The position numbers and the translations under genes are program-made. A stretch of DNA of 13,879 nt. Origin: Chloroflexota bacterium (GTDB taxonomy: Bacteria; Chloroflexota; Dehalococcoidia; GIF9; UBA5629). Below the pieces are notes generated by a model that saw only the letters and a program-made list of their open reading frames with translations, was not told where the DNA came from and searched no databases. Position 1 is the first letter of the stretch, and the number at the start of each line of letters is the position of its first letter. The DNA lies in NCBI GenBank assembly GCA_020354105.1, contig CP070642.1, positions 624,377-638,255 of the forward strand, written 5' to 3'. Of this stretch, positions 6,782 to 13,748 are shown in pieces.

Positions 6782-7130
6782 TCTTAGCCTTGTTTGATTT
6801 ACATTCAAGACACAAACTCGCTTGCGGCAATGCCTCAAGTCTGGCTGGCTCTATGGACCGACCACAAATGTCACATACCCCGTAGGTACCATCTTCATGT
6901 TTTTTAAGGGCATGCTCTACCTCGGCTAGAGTATCTGTTAATCGCCGCTCCAGAGCCAGCCTTTTTTCCATCTCAAAGGTCTCAGTAGCCCCTTCCTCTC
7001 TCTTTCCAAAGGGACTGCCTTCACGCTGCCCGCCAGCAGATTTCTCCTCAGCCTGCAACCGCTGAAGCTCAGAATTTAATTCTATCTGCTCCTGCTTCAA
7101 CCGTTCAATAAGCTCAGTAAAATTGGCCAT
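6756..7130 (-). CDS. TraR/DksA-type C4 zinc finger protein
   Basis: A 124-residue protein. Residues 1-80 are mostly charged helix, likely an antiparallel coiled coil, and residues 83-110 form the C4 zinc finger typical of the TraR/DksA/YteA group (YGVCDICG and LCLEC; C86, C89, C107, C110). Proteins of this group bind RNA polymerase through the secondary channel or have unassigned roles. Whether this one binds polymerase cannot be told from sequence. It overlaps lspA by 26 bases. The start ATG at 7130 is preceded by a modest AGGT about 8 bases upstream. The basic C-terminal tail (KSNKAKNARSRTAR) is encoded where lspA begins. Confidence 0.88.
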   Translation of the reverse strand: MANFTELIERLKQEQIELNSELQRLQAEEKSAGGQREGSPFGKREEGATETFEMEKRLALERRLTDTLAEVEHALKKHEDGTYGVCDICGRSIEPARLEALPQASLCLECKSNKAKNARSRTAR

Positions 7131-7156
7131 ACCACAAACCTACCCAAACGTGCTGC

Positions 7157-7180
7157 AAAAATCATTCTAGCCTATGCTAG
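7157..7180 (-). terminator. Weak hairpin after the DUF72 gene
   Basis: On the minus strand CTAGC, loop ATAG, GCTAG (7180-7167) is followed 5 bases later by TTTTT (7161-7157). The stem has only 5 base pairs, so termination would be partial at best, and readthrough into the zinc finger gene is likely. Confidence 0.25.
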
Positions 7181-7193
7181 CTATGAAAGCAAG

Positions 7194-7961
7194 CTAGTCA
7201 AAAACGAGGCGTAGCTGACGTATAGTATCTATAGCCTGACCACGCCAGTGATTATTGGCAAAGATAAAAGTCTTCTCGGCCAGACTATCGAGTTTTCTTA
7301 TACGGGGCAACCATTCCCTCAGTTCCTCGGTGGAATACGCATAATCATACCTTTCATAAGCATGCTCATGCTGCCACCATTTAGCTGCATTACGCCCGTG
7401 AAAACGCACATAACCAGTGTCGCCAGTGACTTCGGCCAAAGGCGGCAAGAGATTTGTCAACTGGGGCTCATCAACACAGCAAAAACCAATATTACGACTT
7501 CGCAGCCAATCAAAGACCTCTGCCTTCAGCCATTGAGCGTGGCGAAATTCTACCACCAACGGTAAATCCTTTAGCCATTCGCGAAAAAGTGCCAGATAAT
7601 CACGATTCTGACGGTTACAACTGAAGCTATACGGGAACTGAGCCAACACGCAGCCCAGCTTACCGGCATCGATGAAAGGTTGGAGCATATGAACGAAAGC
7701 CACAAAAATCCTACTATCTTGCTGACGCTGATGCGTCATCTCCTGATTCGCCTTAATTGAAAACAAGAAACCTTCTTTAGTCTTGGCAACCATAGCCTCC
7801 AAAACAGAAGGTTTGGGCAAAGCATAATAGGTAGAGTTCAATTCAAGAGCATTGAATTCTCGGGCATAGTAATTGAGCCATTCCTTACGCGGCATGCCGC
7901 GAGGATAAAAGCCACCTACCCAATCACTATAGCTAAAACCAGATGTGCCAAAGTAAAGCAC
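7194..7961 (-). CDS. DUF72 (YecE-like) TIM-barrel family protein
   Basis: A 255-residue cytoplasmic protein of the DUF72 family, a TIM-barrel fold of unknown activity. Family marks are the opening LYFGTSGFSYSDWVGGFYP, the segment FNALELNSTYYALP (about 36-49), FSIKANQEMTH (67-77), LAQFPYSF (106-113), VVEFRHAQW (135-143) and VRFHGRN (186-192), ending with FIFANNHWRGQA. The start is GTG at 7961, giving the usual family N-terminus; the ribosome binding site in front of it is poor (AAGG too close). It ends 63 bases before the zinc finger gene on the same strand and may be co-transcribed with it. Confidence 0.9.
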   Translation of the reverse strand: MLYFGTSGFSYSDWVGGFYPRGMPRKEWLNYYAREFNALELNSTYYALPKPSVLEAMVAKTKEGFLFSIKANQEMTHQRQQDSRIFVAFVHMLQPFIDAGKLGCVLAQFPYSFSCNRQNRDYLALFREWLKDLPLVVEFRHAQWLKAEVFDWLRSRNIGFCCVDEPQLTNLLPPLAEVTGDTGYVRFHGRNAAKWWQHEHAYERYDYAYSTEELREWLPRIRKLDSLAEKTFIFANNHWRGQAIDTIRQLRLVFD

Positions 7962-8047
7962 GCCTTAGTCTAGCACAGCCGCAAGCCGGAACAAAGCTAA
8001 CGCCCTTCCAAGAAAAGAGAAAACGATTAAACCTTTGATTTACGACG

Positions 8048-8191
8048 CTAAATAGACTGGATTATAGCCCATATACCGACGATAATTAGGTAAATCCCTA
8101 TAAGATAGTTGAGTATCCTGGGAAAAATCATCACTATGATGCCAAAAATCAGGGTCAATATACCCATCAGCAAACCACTTACATGCAACAT
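8048..8191 (-). CDS. DUF3096-like small membrane protein A
   Basis: A 47-residue microprotein. ATG at 8191 is preceded by AAGGAGGT (8208-8201) with 9 bases between, an ideal ribosome binding site. A nearer ATG at 8199 reads only six codons. The protein starts MLHVSGLLMG and consists of two hydrophobic stretches split by FPRILNY (residues 23-29), then IGIYLIIVGIWAII (31-44). This hydrophobic hairpin with a PR-x2-NY turn matches my memory of DUF3096 proteins, whose function is unknown. It ends with TAG at 8050-8048. It lies 77 bases downstream of a similar gene and is probably on the same transcript. Confidence 0.7.
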   Translation of the reverse strand: MLHVSGLLMGILTLIFGIIVMIFPRILNYLIGIYLIIVGIWAIIQSI

Positions 8192-8268
8192 TCGAACATT
8201 ACCTCCTTAATATAATAACCGATGCCCTCAGGCAGAATGCAATATTATTAAAATAACAGAAATCCTTA

Positions 8269-8421
8269 TTACCTATTTACGAGTGCCAATATGCCCCACA
8301 CTATTAGGAAGATACCAATAATCCACTGAGCTAAGCTAAACCAGAATAAAACCAGAACGCCGGCGATTATGGCTAATATCGCCATAGCTGTACCACTTAT
8401 AGTTATACTTTTTTTAGCCAT
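8269..8421 (-). CDS. DUF3096-like small membrane protein B
   Basis: A 50-residue microprotein. ATG at 8421 has AAGGAGGT (8437-8430) 8 bases upstream, and a promoter just before that. It starts MAKKSITISG and then has two hydrophobic stretches joined by FWFSLAQW (26-33), ending IIGIFLIVWGILALVNR. Aligned with its neighbour, GVLVLFWFSLAQWIIGIFLI matches GIIVMIFPRILNYLIGIYLI in spacing and many positions, so the two are tandem paralogues. The PR of the turn in the neighbour is replaced by FS here. It is predicted to be an integral membrane hairpin. Function unknown. Confidence 0.68.
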   Translation of the reverse strand: MAKKSITISGTAMAILAIIAGVLVLFWFSLAQWIIGIFLIVWGILALVNR

Positions 8422-8456
8422 GTGAGAATACCTCCTTCAGTTCAAATTTGGTCTAT

Positions 8457-8485
8457 ATATTATTGATTCCAAATCATACTGTCAA
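8457..8485 (-). promoter_or_regulatory. Sigma-70-type promoter for the two microproteins
   Basis: On the minus strand a perfect -35 TTGACA (8485-8480) is followed by a 17-base spacer and TAATAT (8462-8457, 4 of 6 matches to TATAAT). The transcript would start near 8450, about 29 bases before the first ATG at 8421. Confidence 0.65.
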
Positions 8486-8543
8486 TACCCAATGCCCAAA
8501 TCTCCACATGCGACGTTTTTTGAATGACATTAAACATCTATTG

Positions 8544-8589
8544 AAAATTTTAGCGGCGGATGGAGCATTCAATGCAACCAAGCCGCCGC
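8544..8589 (-). terminator. Terminator after dnaK
   Basis: On the minus strand GCGGCGG (8589-8583) pairs with CCGCCGC (8559-8553), followed by TAAAATTTTC. The loop holds a smaller GCATT/AATGC palindrome. The GC-rich stem with a T-containing tail, placed 33 bases after the dnaK stop, fits a factor-independent terminator for hrcA-grpE-dnaK. Confidence 0.6.
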
Positions 8590-8621
8590 CACAATAGCCA
8601 GTCCCAAGAACGGAAGTAGTT

Positions 8622-10541
8622 CTATACTTCCCTGAACTCGCCTTCTACTGTGCCCTCCTCACCACTGGGGGGTTCACCAGGAGCTTCCCCACCAGGCGCC
8701 TCACCACCGGCGGCTTCGCCGGGTGGAGGTGGTGCTCCAGCCTGACCATATACAGCAGCACCAACCTTTTGCATCAATTGAGACAGCTCGTCAGTGGTAC
8801 TGCGAATATAATTTATATCACTGCCTTGAAGAGCCGAACGCACCGCAGCTATCTTGCCCTCCAGTTCTTGCTTTAAGTCGGCAGGAACCTTGTCTCCTTG
8901 TTCGCGTAGCGTTCGCTCAGCAGTATAGGCCAAGGTATCAGCCGTATTTCGAGTTTCCACCTCTTCTTTTTTTCTGGTATCTTCAGCAGCATGAGACTCA
9001 GCTTCCTTAGCCATCTTCTCCACTTCCTCCTTGCTCAGACCGCTAGAGGCAGTAATGGTAATCTTCTGCTCCTTGCCAGTACCCTTGTCCTGCGCCCGGA
9101 CCTCCAAAATACCATTAGCATTTATATCAAATGTAACTTCAATCTGGGGAATGCCTCTCGGCGCTGGCAAAATGCCGTCAAGTATAAAGCGCCCAAGAGT
9201 ACGATTATCAGCCGCCATGGGACGTTCACCCTGCAGCACATGGATCTCCACACTGGGCTGATTGTCGGACGCCGTGCTGAAAATCTGGCTCTTTTTGGTA
9301 GGAATAGTAGTGTTCCGCGGTATAAGCGATGTGGATACACCACCAAGCGTCTCAATACTCAAAGTTAACGGTGTGACATCAAGCAGGAGAACATCTCTGA
9401 CATCTCCTTTAAGTACACCTGCCTGGATAGCAGCACCCAATGCCACCACCTCGTCAGGATTAACACCTTTAACGGGCTCCTTACCAAAAAACTGACGCAC
9501 CATTTCCTGAACCTTTGGCATCCTTGTTTGACCACCAACCAGGATCACATCGGTTACCTGGGCAGCGGTAATTTTGGCATCGGCCAGCGCTTTGCGGCAG
9601 GGCTCTATACTCCTTTCCAACAGGTCCATAGACAACTGCTCCAGCTTGGCTCGCGTCAGATTTATATTCAGATGTTTGGGACCAGAAGCATCGGCTGTGA
9701 TAAATGGCAGGTTTATATCCGTCTGCCCCTCCGTGGATAACTCACGCTTGGCTTTCTCGCCAGCATCCTTCAGCCGCTGCAACGCCATCCTGTCCTGTCT
9801 CAAATCCACGCCTGATTCTTTTTTAAACTCATCACACAGCCAGTCCATAATTCTTTGGTCAATATCATCGCCGCCGAGATGAGTGTCACCATTCGTCGAC
9901 TTAACTTGAAATTGGCCTTCACCAAGCTCAAGTATGGAAATATCAAACGTGCCACCTCCGAGGTCATAAACAGCGATAGTTTCCTCTTCCTTCTTATCAA
10001 GCCCATAAGCCAAAGCCGAAGCGGTTGGCTCATTTACTATACGTATCACATTTAGCCCCGCTATGGTTCCGGCATCCTTGGTTGCCTGGCGCTGACTGTC
10101 GTTAAAATACGCTGGCACTGTAATCACTGCATCGGTAACTTTGTCGCCAAGATAAGCTTCAGCATCGATTTTCAGCTTCTGAAGAATCATGGCTGAGATT
10201 TCCGCGGGACTGTACTCCTTACCACCCATCGCTACCCAGGCATCACCATTTTTTGCTTCGACTATCTTGTAGGGCAACCGCTTTATGTCATACTGCACTT
10301 CTTCATCTTTGAATTTGCGCCCCATGAGTCTTTTCACGCTGAAAATGGTGTTCTCAGGATTGGTAATCGCCTGCCTTTTTGCCAATAATCCCACCAGCCG
10401 CTCGCCTTTTTTATCAACAGCTACTACCGATGGTGTGAGTCTCTCCCCCTCAGAATTGGGGATTATCTTAGGCTCACCACCCTCAATAACAGCTACCAGA
10501 CTGAACGTGGTGCCTAAATCAATACCAACTACTTTACCCAT
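8622..10541 (-). CDS. dnaK: Chaperone protein DnaK (Hsp70)
   Basis: ATP-dependent Hsp70 chaperone that binds exposed hydrophobic segments with DnaJ and GrpE as partners. The product has 639 residues, a normal length. The nucleotide-binding domain begins GIDLGTTFSLVAV (6-18) and contains VPAYFNDSQRQATKDAG, NEPTASALAYG and DLGGGTFDIS. The hydrophobic linker DVLLLDVTPLTLSIET leads into the substrate-binding domain, then a helical lid. The C-terminus (about 601-630) is a Gly/Pro/Glu/Ala-rich tail ending GEFREV. ATG at 10541 has AAGGAGG 5 bases upstream. It is the last gene of the operon, 45 bases after grpE. dnaJ does not follow, so the J-protein partner must be elsewhere. Confidence 0.98.
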   Translation of the reverse strand: MGKVVGIDLGTTFSLVAVIEGGEPKIIPNSEGERLTPSVVAVDKKGERLVGLLAKRQAITNPENTIFSVKRLMGRKFKDEEVQYDIKRLPYKIVEAKNGDAWVAMGGKEYSPAEISAMILQKLKIDAEAYLGDKVTDAVITVPAYFNDSQRQATKDAGTIAGLNVIRIVNEPTASALAYGLDKKEEETIAVYDLGGGTFDISILELGEGQFQVKSTNGDTHLGGDDIDQRIMDWLCDEFKKESGVDLRQDRMALQRLKDAGEKAKRELSTEGQTDINLPFITADASGPKHLNINLTRAKLEQLSMDLLERSIEPCRKALADAKITAAQVTDVILVGGQTRMPKVQEMVRQFFGKEPVKGVNPDEVVALGAAIQAGVLKGDVRDVLLLDVTPLTLSIETLGGVSTSLIPRNTTIPTKKSQIFSTASDNQPSVEIHVLQGERPMAADNRTLGRFILDGILPAPRGIPQIEVTFDINANGILEVRAQDKGTGKEQKITITASSGLSKEEVEKMAKEAESHAAEDTRKKEEVETRNTADTLAYTAERTLREQGDKVPADLKQELEGKIAAVRSALQGSDINYIRSTTDELSQLMQKVGAAVYGQAGAPPPPGEAAGGEAPGGEAPGEPPSGEEGTVEGEFREV

Positions 10542-10586
10542 CTTTTCCTCCTTCTTACGCTAGTTTTTATGACCATTATTGTCTTA

Positions 10587-11165
10587 CTACTCTGTTTCCT
10601 CTGTTAAATCTTCCTCAACCTGCTTGGCTTCTTCGCCAGCCGATGATTCGTCACCACCACCCACTACCACCTTTGAAGCCCGAAGTAACTTTTCCCTCAG
10701 TTTATACCCCTTTAGGACCTCTTTCAGCACTACACCTTCCGCACCCTTCTGTTGGGCTACTGCCTCATGAAGGCTCGGGTCGAATGTCTCACCTACACAC
10801 TTCATTTCATCCAGCCCGTGTTTACTCAATACATCTAACAACATTTTCTGAATTTGCCTGAAGCCGGTAATCCAATTGAAATCATCGCCCGCAGGAGTAA
10901 CCCCTTCAAAAGCACGGTCGAAAGCATCCAGTACCGGCAATATGTCACAAATCAGTGTAGAATTAGCCCAGTTTACCAGCTCTTGTTTCTCTTGCTCCTC
11001 ACGTGTTTTATAATTTCTAAAATCTGCCTCAGCCATTTGCCAGTTGGCTAAATACCGTTCAGCCTTTTCCTTCTCCTGAGCAAGAGCTTCTTTTAAAGAC
11101 TCAACATCCTCTTTGGCTGGTTCAGACACTTCATTCTCAGATACCACTTCATCTTCTTCAATCAA
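10587..11165 (-). CDS. grpE: Nucleotide exchange factor GrpE
   Basis: A homodimeric exchange factor that releases ADP from DnaK. The product has 192 residues. An acidic N-terminal region and long helix (about 20-65, with AEADFRNYKTR) lead to the four-helix region and the C-terminal beta domain, with conserved FDPSLHEAV (128-136), KGYKL (152-156) and LRASKVVV (161-168). An acidic tail follows. The start is TTG at 11165, with AAGGAGG ending 7 bases upstream; no ATG is available in that position. It lies 23 bases after hrcA and 45 before dnaK, so it belongs to the CIRCE-controlled operon. The TTG start may set a lower yield than dnaK. Confidence 0.96.
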   Translation of the reverse strand: MIEEDEVVSENEVSEPAKEDVESLKEALAQEKEKAERYLANWQMAEADFRNYKTREEQEKQELVNWANSTLICDILPVLDAFDRAFEGVTPAGDDFNWITGFRQIQKMLLDVLSKHGLDEMKCVGETFDPSLHEAVAQQKGAEGVVLKEVLKGYKLREKLLRASKVVVGGGDESSAGEEAKQVEEDLTEETE

Positions 11166-11188
11166 TATAAGGCCTCCTTATAGCATCT

Positions 11189-12220
11189 CTAATCGTCATT
11201 GCAAACCCCAGCTACCAGATCACTCAATATCGCGGACATATAGTCAACAGTAGAAATAGCCCTATGGTAATCCATCCGTGTTGGGCCTATTACCCCAATA
11301 GTGCCACCAACCCGACCAGGAATACCGTAGCGACTAAAAACCAAGCTCAAATCACGCAGTGTCTCATCTCGGTTCTCCCCACCAATCACGACTTGTACTC
11401 CAATATCCCTCGACTGGTGGACAAAAGCAGATGCAAGCCATTCGTTCGTCTCCATTAACTCCATAATGCTCAACATCCGGTCTTTGTGAGCAAACTCAGG
11501 TTGCCCAAGCATCAAGCGCAATCCGTCAAGATAGGGTTCCTCGTATTCCAAATCGTCCTCAGCAGCCATTACATCAATCACAGCCTTAGACACTTGTTCC
11601 TCTTCCAGGGTAAGTTCTAGTTCCTTAGCCAAAATCTCGGAGCTTGTCAATCCCAGGTAAGCAGCACTTAGCTTATTGGCCATACCTGTTAGCCGTTCCT
11701 GGGTGACTGGTTCTTCGAAAGATAAAAGCTGTCGCTTTATTATAGCCTCGCTGAGCACCAAGACCATTAGAGCCGCAAACTCTTGTAATGCCACCAACTC
11801 CAAGTGCCTGAACCTACATTGCGTTGATTTAGGAAAAGTGACCAGAGCCGCATTTCTAACCAGGCGCGCCGCAATAGTTGCTGCCAGCTTAAGCCGCCTC
11901 TCAAATTCCTCCTCCATTTCACGGAAAAGTTTACGAATTCGATATTGCTCCTCTAGAGGAAGCTCGGCTTCCTTAGTCAGCGACTCCACATAATACCGAT
12001 AGCCTTTATCTAAAGGCACGCTCCCGGATGATGTATGCGGTCGAGCAATATAGCCTTCCTTTTCAAGATAGGCCATATCATTGCGAATAGTCGCCGGGCT
12101 CACACCTAGCGGATAGTTGCGGAAAATAGTCTCCGAAGCCACAGGCACCGCCGTAGCAATATACTCGCTAACTATTATCTTAAGAACTGTTTCTCTTCTC
12201 TGAGTCAGACCTTTCAACAT
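11189..12220 (-). CDS. hrcA: Heat-inducible transcription repressor HrcA
   Basis: Repressor of class I heat-shock genes that binds the CIRCE operator. The product has 343 residues from ATG 12220, the usual length. The N-terminal winged helix (about 5-78) includes SPATIRNDMAYLEKEGYI and the HTSSGSVPLDKGYRYYV wing. The C-terminal dimerisation region ends near VGGTIGVIGPTRMDYHRAIS, a family hallmark. An in-frame GTG at 12229 is rejected because it lies within the CIRCE element. GGAGAG overlapping CIRCE serves as the ribosome binding site. It is the first gene of hrcA-grpE-dnaK, so HrcA represses its own operon. In other bacteria GroEL/ES tunes HrcA folding; groEL is not in this window. Confidence 0.97.
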   Translation of the reverse strand: MLKGLTQRRETVLKIIVSEYIATAVPVASETIFRNYPLGVSPATIRNDMAYLEKEGYIARPHTSSGSVPLDKGYRYYVESLTKEAELPLEEQYRIRKLFREMEEEFERRLKLAATIAARLVRNAALVTFPKSTQCRFRHLELVALQEFAALMVLVLSEAIIKRQLLSFEEPVTQERLTGMANKLSAAYLGLTSSEILAKELELTLEEEQVSKAVIDVMAAEDDLEYEEPYLDGLRLMLGQPEFAHKDRMLSIMELMETNEWLASAFVHQSRDIGVQVVIGGENRDETLRDLSLVFSRYGIPGRVGGTIGVIGPTRMDYHRAISTVDYMSAILSDLVAGVCNDD

Positions 12221-12222
12221 TT

Positions 12223-12249
12223 TTAGCACTCTCCGACTAAGACTGCTAA
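12223..12249 (-). promoter_or_regulatory. CIRCE operator (HrcA binding site)
   Basis: TTAGCACTC, nine bases (TCCGACTAA), then GACTGCTAA, as read on the plus strand. The consensus is TTAGCACTC-N9-GAGTGCTAA, so 17 of 18 arm bases match, with a G to C change in the third base of the second arm. It ends two bases before the hrcA ATG (12220-12218) and covers the Shine-Dalgarno sequence. It begins about at the predicted transcript start, so bound HrcA should block RNA polymerase. Confidence 0.93.
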
Positions 12250-12256
12250 CTACTAT

Positions 12257-12285
12257 AATTTACCACTATAAAACCAATATGTCAA
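12257..12285 (-). promoter_or_regulatory. Promoter of the hrcA-grpE-dnaK operon
   Basis: On the minus strand TTGACA (12285-12280), a 17-base spacer and TAAATT (12262-12257; 4 of 6 matches). The start would fall near 12250, right at the edge of CIRCE. The fit between promoter and operator supports both. Confidence 0.7.
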
Positions 12286-12304
12286 AAAACACCAAAGTAA
12301 ACAA

Positions 12305-12330
12305 GCAAGGCGGCCTTGCGGCCGCCTTGC
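12305..12330 (-). terminator. Strong hairpin terminator after the PKD/DNRLRE-like lipoprotein
   Basis: GCAAGGCGGCC (12305-12315), loop TTGC, GGCCGCCTTGC (12320-12330): a perfect 11-bp, GC-rich stem. On the minus strand it is followed by TTGTTTACTTT, a T-rich tail. It sits 27 bases after the lipoprotein stop and 20 bases before the hrcA promoter, insulating the heat-shock operon. Confidence 0.8.
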
Positions 12331-12356
12331 AGGATCAATCATCAAGGAACCTGGCG

Positions 12357-13241
12357 CTATTTCTCTGAATAGGTGACCTCAAGGACAACTTCCGACCACT
12401 CGATAAATTCGGCGGTAAGGTCGCCGTCGGTTACTTTATGTTGGAACAGGGCTTCCACCTGAAATCGAGGGGAGGCTGCAACAGTGGCATTGATTACATC
12501 TTGAGTTACTTCTATCGTTGTCGGCGGCTTGCTATAAAGAGGGACGGTTATCAGATTAGTTCCGATATAGGCAAACTGCGGCAGCTTGTCACTGTACGTG
12601 ACCCTCCAGAATCTAAGCCCGCCAAGACCCGTAACGCTCGAGAATGGATCGCCAACTATATTCTTTGTAGTTAACCTGAGTGTGGCGTTTTGTATTTTTT
12701 TCCCTGCCAAGCTCGAAATATCGAAACTCCAGAAGGCATGGTAGCCAATGTCCTGGTCATCATCTCCAGCTATAGTCCTGGAAGTATCTCTATCACCATC
12801 AGAGCCTACCGTACCAGTCTCCTCAGTCACCGGCGTGAAAGTTATTGTCCCTCCAGCCGCTGACACGACAACCATCACACTGCCTGTGGTTTCACCACCC
12901 TTGTCATCACTGACAGCTACCATGATATCATAGTTTCCACTCTGATTCGGTGCTATCCAGGTGACCGTATCGCCACTCCCTGAGATATTGCCCCCACTAG
13001 CCGACCAGCTATAGGTGACCGCATCGCCATTAGGGTCACTGGCAATACACTTGATCGTTGTACTGCCTCCATATGAGACCCCAGGCGGATTAGCAGTCAG
13101 GCTGGAAATTTCCGGCAGTTGATTGCCACTCGGGGTTGGCGAAGTTACCGGCGGTGGCTGCTGCCCGCAAGCAACGCCCAACATCGCCACAACAGCCAGT
13201 AAAACCAAAGCTACACCAAAAGCATTCCCAGAAATCTTCAT
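12357..13241 (-). CDS. Lipoprotein with PKD/Ig-like domain and C-terminal DNRLRE-like beta domain
   Basis: A 294-residue exported lipoprotein. The lipoprotein signal peptide ends MLGVAC, with C25 as the lipidated residue, followed by a Pro/Ser/Thr/Gln linker (26-41). Residues 42-128 form a PKD/Ig-like domain (ASDPNGDAVTYSWSASGG, VTWIAPNQSGNYDIMVAVSD). Residues 131-294 form a second beta-rich domain with FWSFDISSLAGKKIQNATLRL, resembling the DNRLRE/CBM-like domains of surface proteins; that match is from memory of the pattern. ATG at 13241 is preceded by GGAGGAGGT, 9 bases away. It probably acts at the cell surface, perhaps in binding polymers or partners; no enzyme motif is visible. It lies 86 bases downstream of a related lipoprotein gene. 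Confidence 0.85.
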   Translation of the reverse strand: MKISGNAFGVALVLLAVVAMLGVACGQQPPPVTSPTPSGNQLPEISSLTANPPGVSYGGSTTIKCIASDPNGDAVTYSWSASGGNISGSGDTVTWIAPNQSGNYDIMVAVSDDKGGETTGSVMVVVSAAGGTITFTPVTEETGTVGSDGDRDTSRTIAGDDDQDIGYHAFWSFDISSLAGKKIQNATLRLTTKNIVGDPFSSVTGLGGLRFWRVTYSDKLPQFAYIGTNLITVPLYSKPPTTIEVTQDVINATVAASPRFQVEALFQHKVTDGDLTAEFIEWSEVVLEVTYSEK

Positions 13242-13327
13242 CTTTAATATACCTCCTCCTGCAAAAATATGTTTTAGAACTCATCGCTCACGAGCGCACT
13301 TAAGAGGGCAAGCACGAATTCCCTCCA

Positions 13328-13717
13328 TCACCGACCGCAGCAACGCTCAGATGGCCTGGCTACCACACTGATGGTTAGGGTAGCCTCAGCGCTTCCCCCC
13401 TTGCTATCCCTGGCTACCACCATAATGTGATAGTCACCATAATCATTCGGCGCCTCCCAGGTTACGATATCGCCATCGCCTATTAAAGTGCCGCCGGTGG
13501 ATGACCATTTGAGCTGCACCTCACCGCCTTCAGGGTCCGAAGCAATACATCTGATCTCAGAGGCACCCCGGGGATAAACATTCATATACTGAGCCTCAAG
13601 ACTCGAGATTACCGGCGACTTGTCACCTTCCGGATTAGGCGCTACTAAACAAGCACTGAACAACATCATCACCACCACAGCTATACCCACCCCGACTTTA
13701 CAGATATTAGAATTCAC
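13328..13717 (-). CDS. Short PKD/Ig-like domain lipoprotein
   Basis: A 129-residue exported lipoprotein. GTG at 13717 is chosen because GGAGGG (13730-13725) lies 7 bases upstream and a compact signal peptide follows, with lipobox LFSAC (C23). A longer frame from 13777 would start on the -35 box and lacks a ribosome binding site. Residues 34-120 form one PKD/Ig-like domain (IRCIASDPEGGEVQLKWSS, VTWEAPNDYGDYHIMVVARD), clearly paralogous to the domain in the next gene. The protein ends with a short tail, ARPSERCCGR, where its neighbour has a further 160-residue domain. It may be a single-domain surface protein or a truncated copy. Function unknown. Confidence 0.82.
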   Translation of the reverse strand: MNSNICKVGVGIAVVVMMLFSACLVAPNPEGDKSPVISSLEAQYMNVYPRGASEIRCIASDPEGGEVQLKWSSTGGTLIGDGDIVTWEAPNDYGDYHIMVVARDSKGGSAEATLTISVVARPSERCCGR

Positions 13718-13748
13718 TGATATACCCTCCGCCAAATAAGATAGCCAA

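Noticed and set aside
6782..6838. Longer lspA start at TTG 6838
   Set aside because: It adds 19 residues encoded wholly inside the zinc finger gene, without a family match; ATG 6781 has a ribosome binding site and gives normal length.
7248..7565. 105-codon plus-strand open frame
   Set aside because: It is antisense to the well-supported DUF72 gene, with no ribosome binding site or recognisable domain.
8991..9368. 125-codon plus-strand open frame
   Set aside because: It is antisense to dnaK and its composition reflects the complement of a conserved gene.
12221..12229. GTG start at 12229 for hrcA
   Set aside because: It lies inside the CIRCE arm; ATG at 12220 has a GGAGAG upstream and gives the normal HrcA N-terminus.
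13262..13310. Small palindrome CGCTCACGAGCG as a terminator between the two lipoproteins
   Set aside because: The stem is short with a two-base loop and no adjacent T-run on the minus strand; the pair is more likely co-transcribed.
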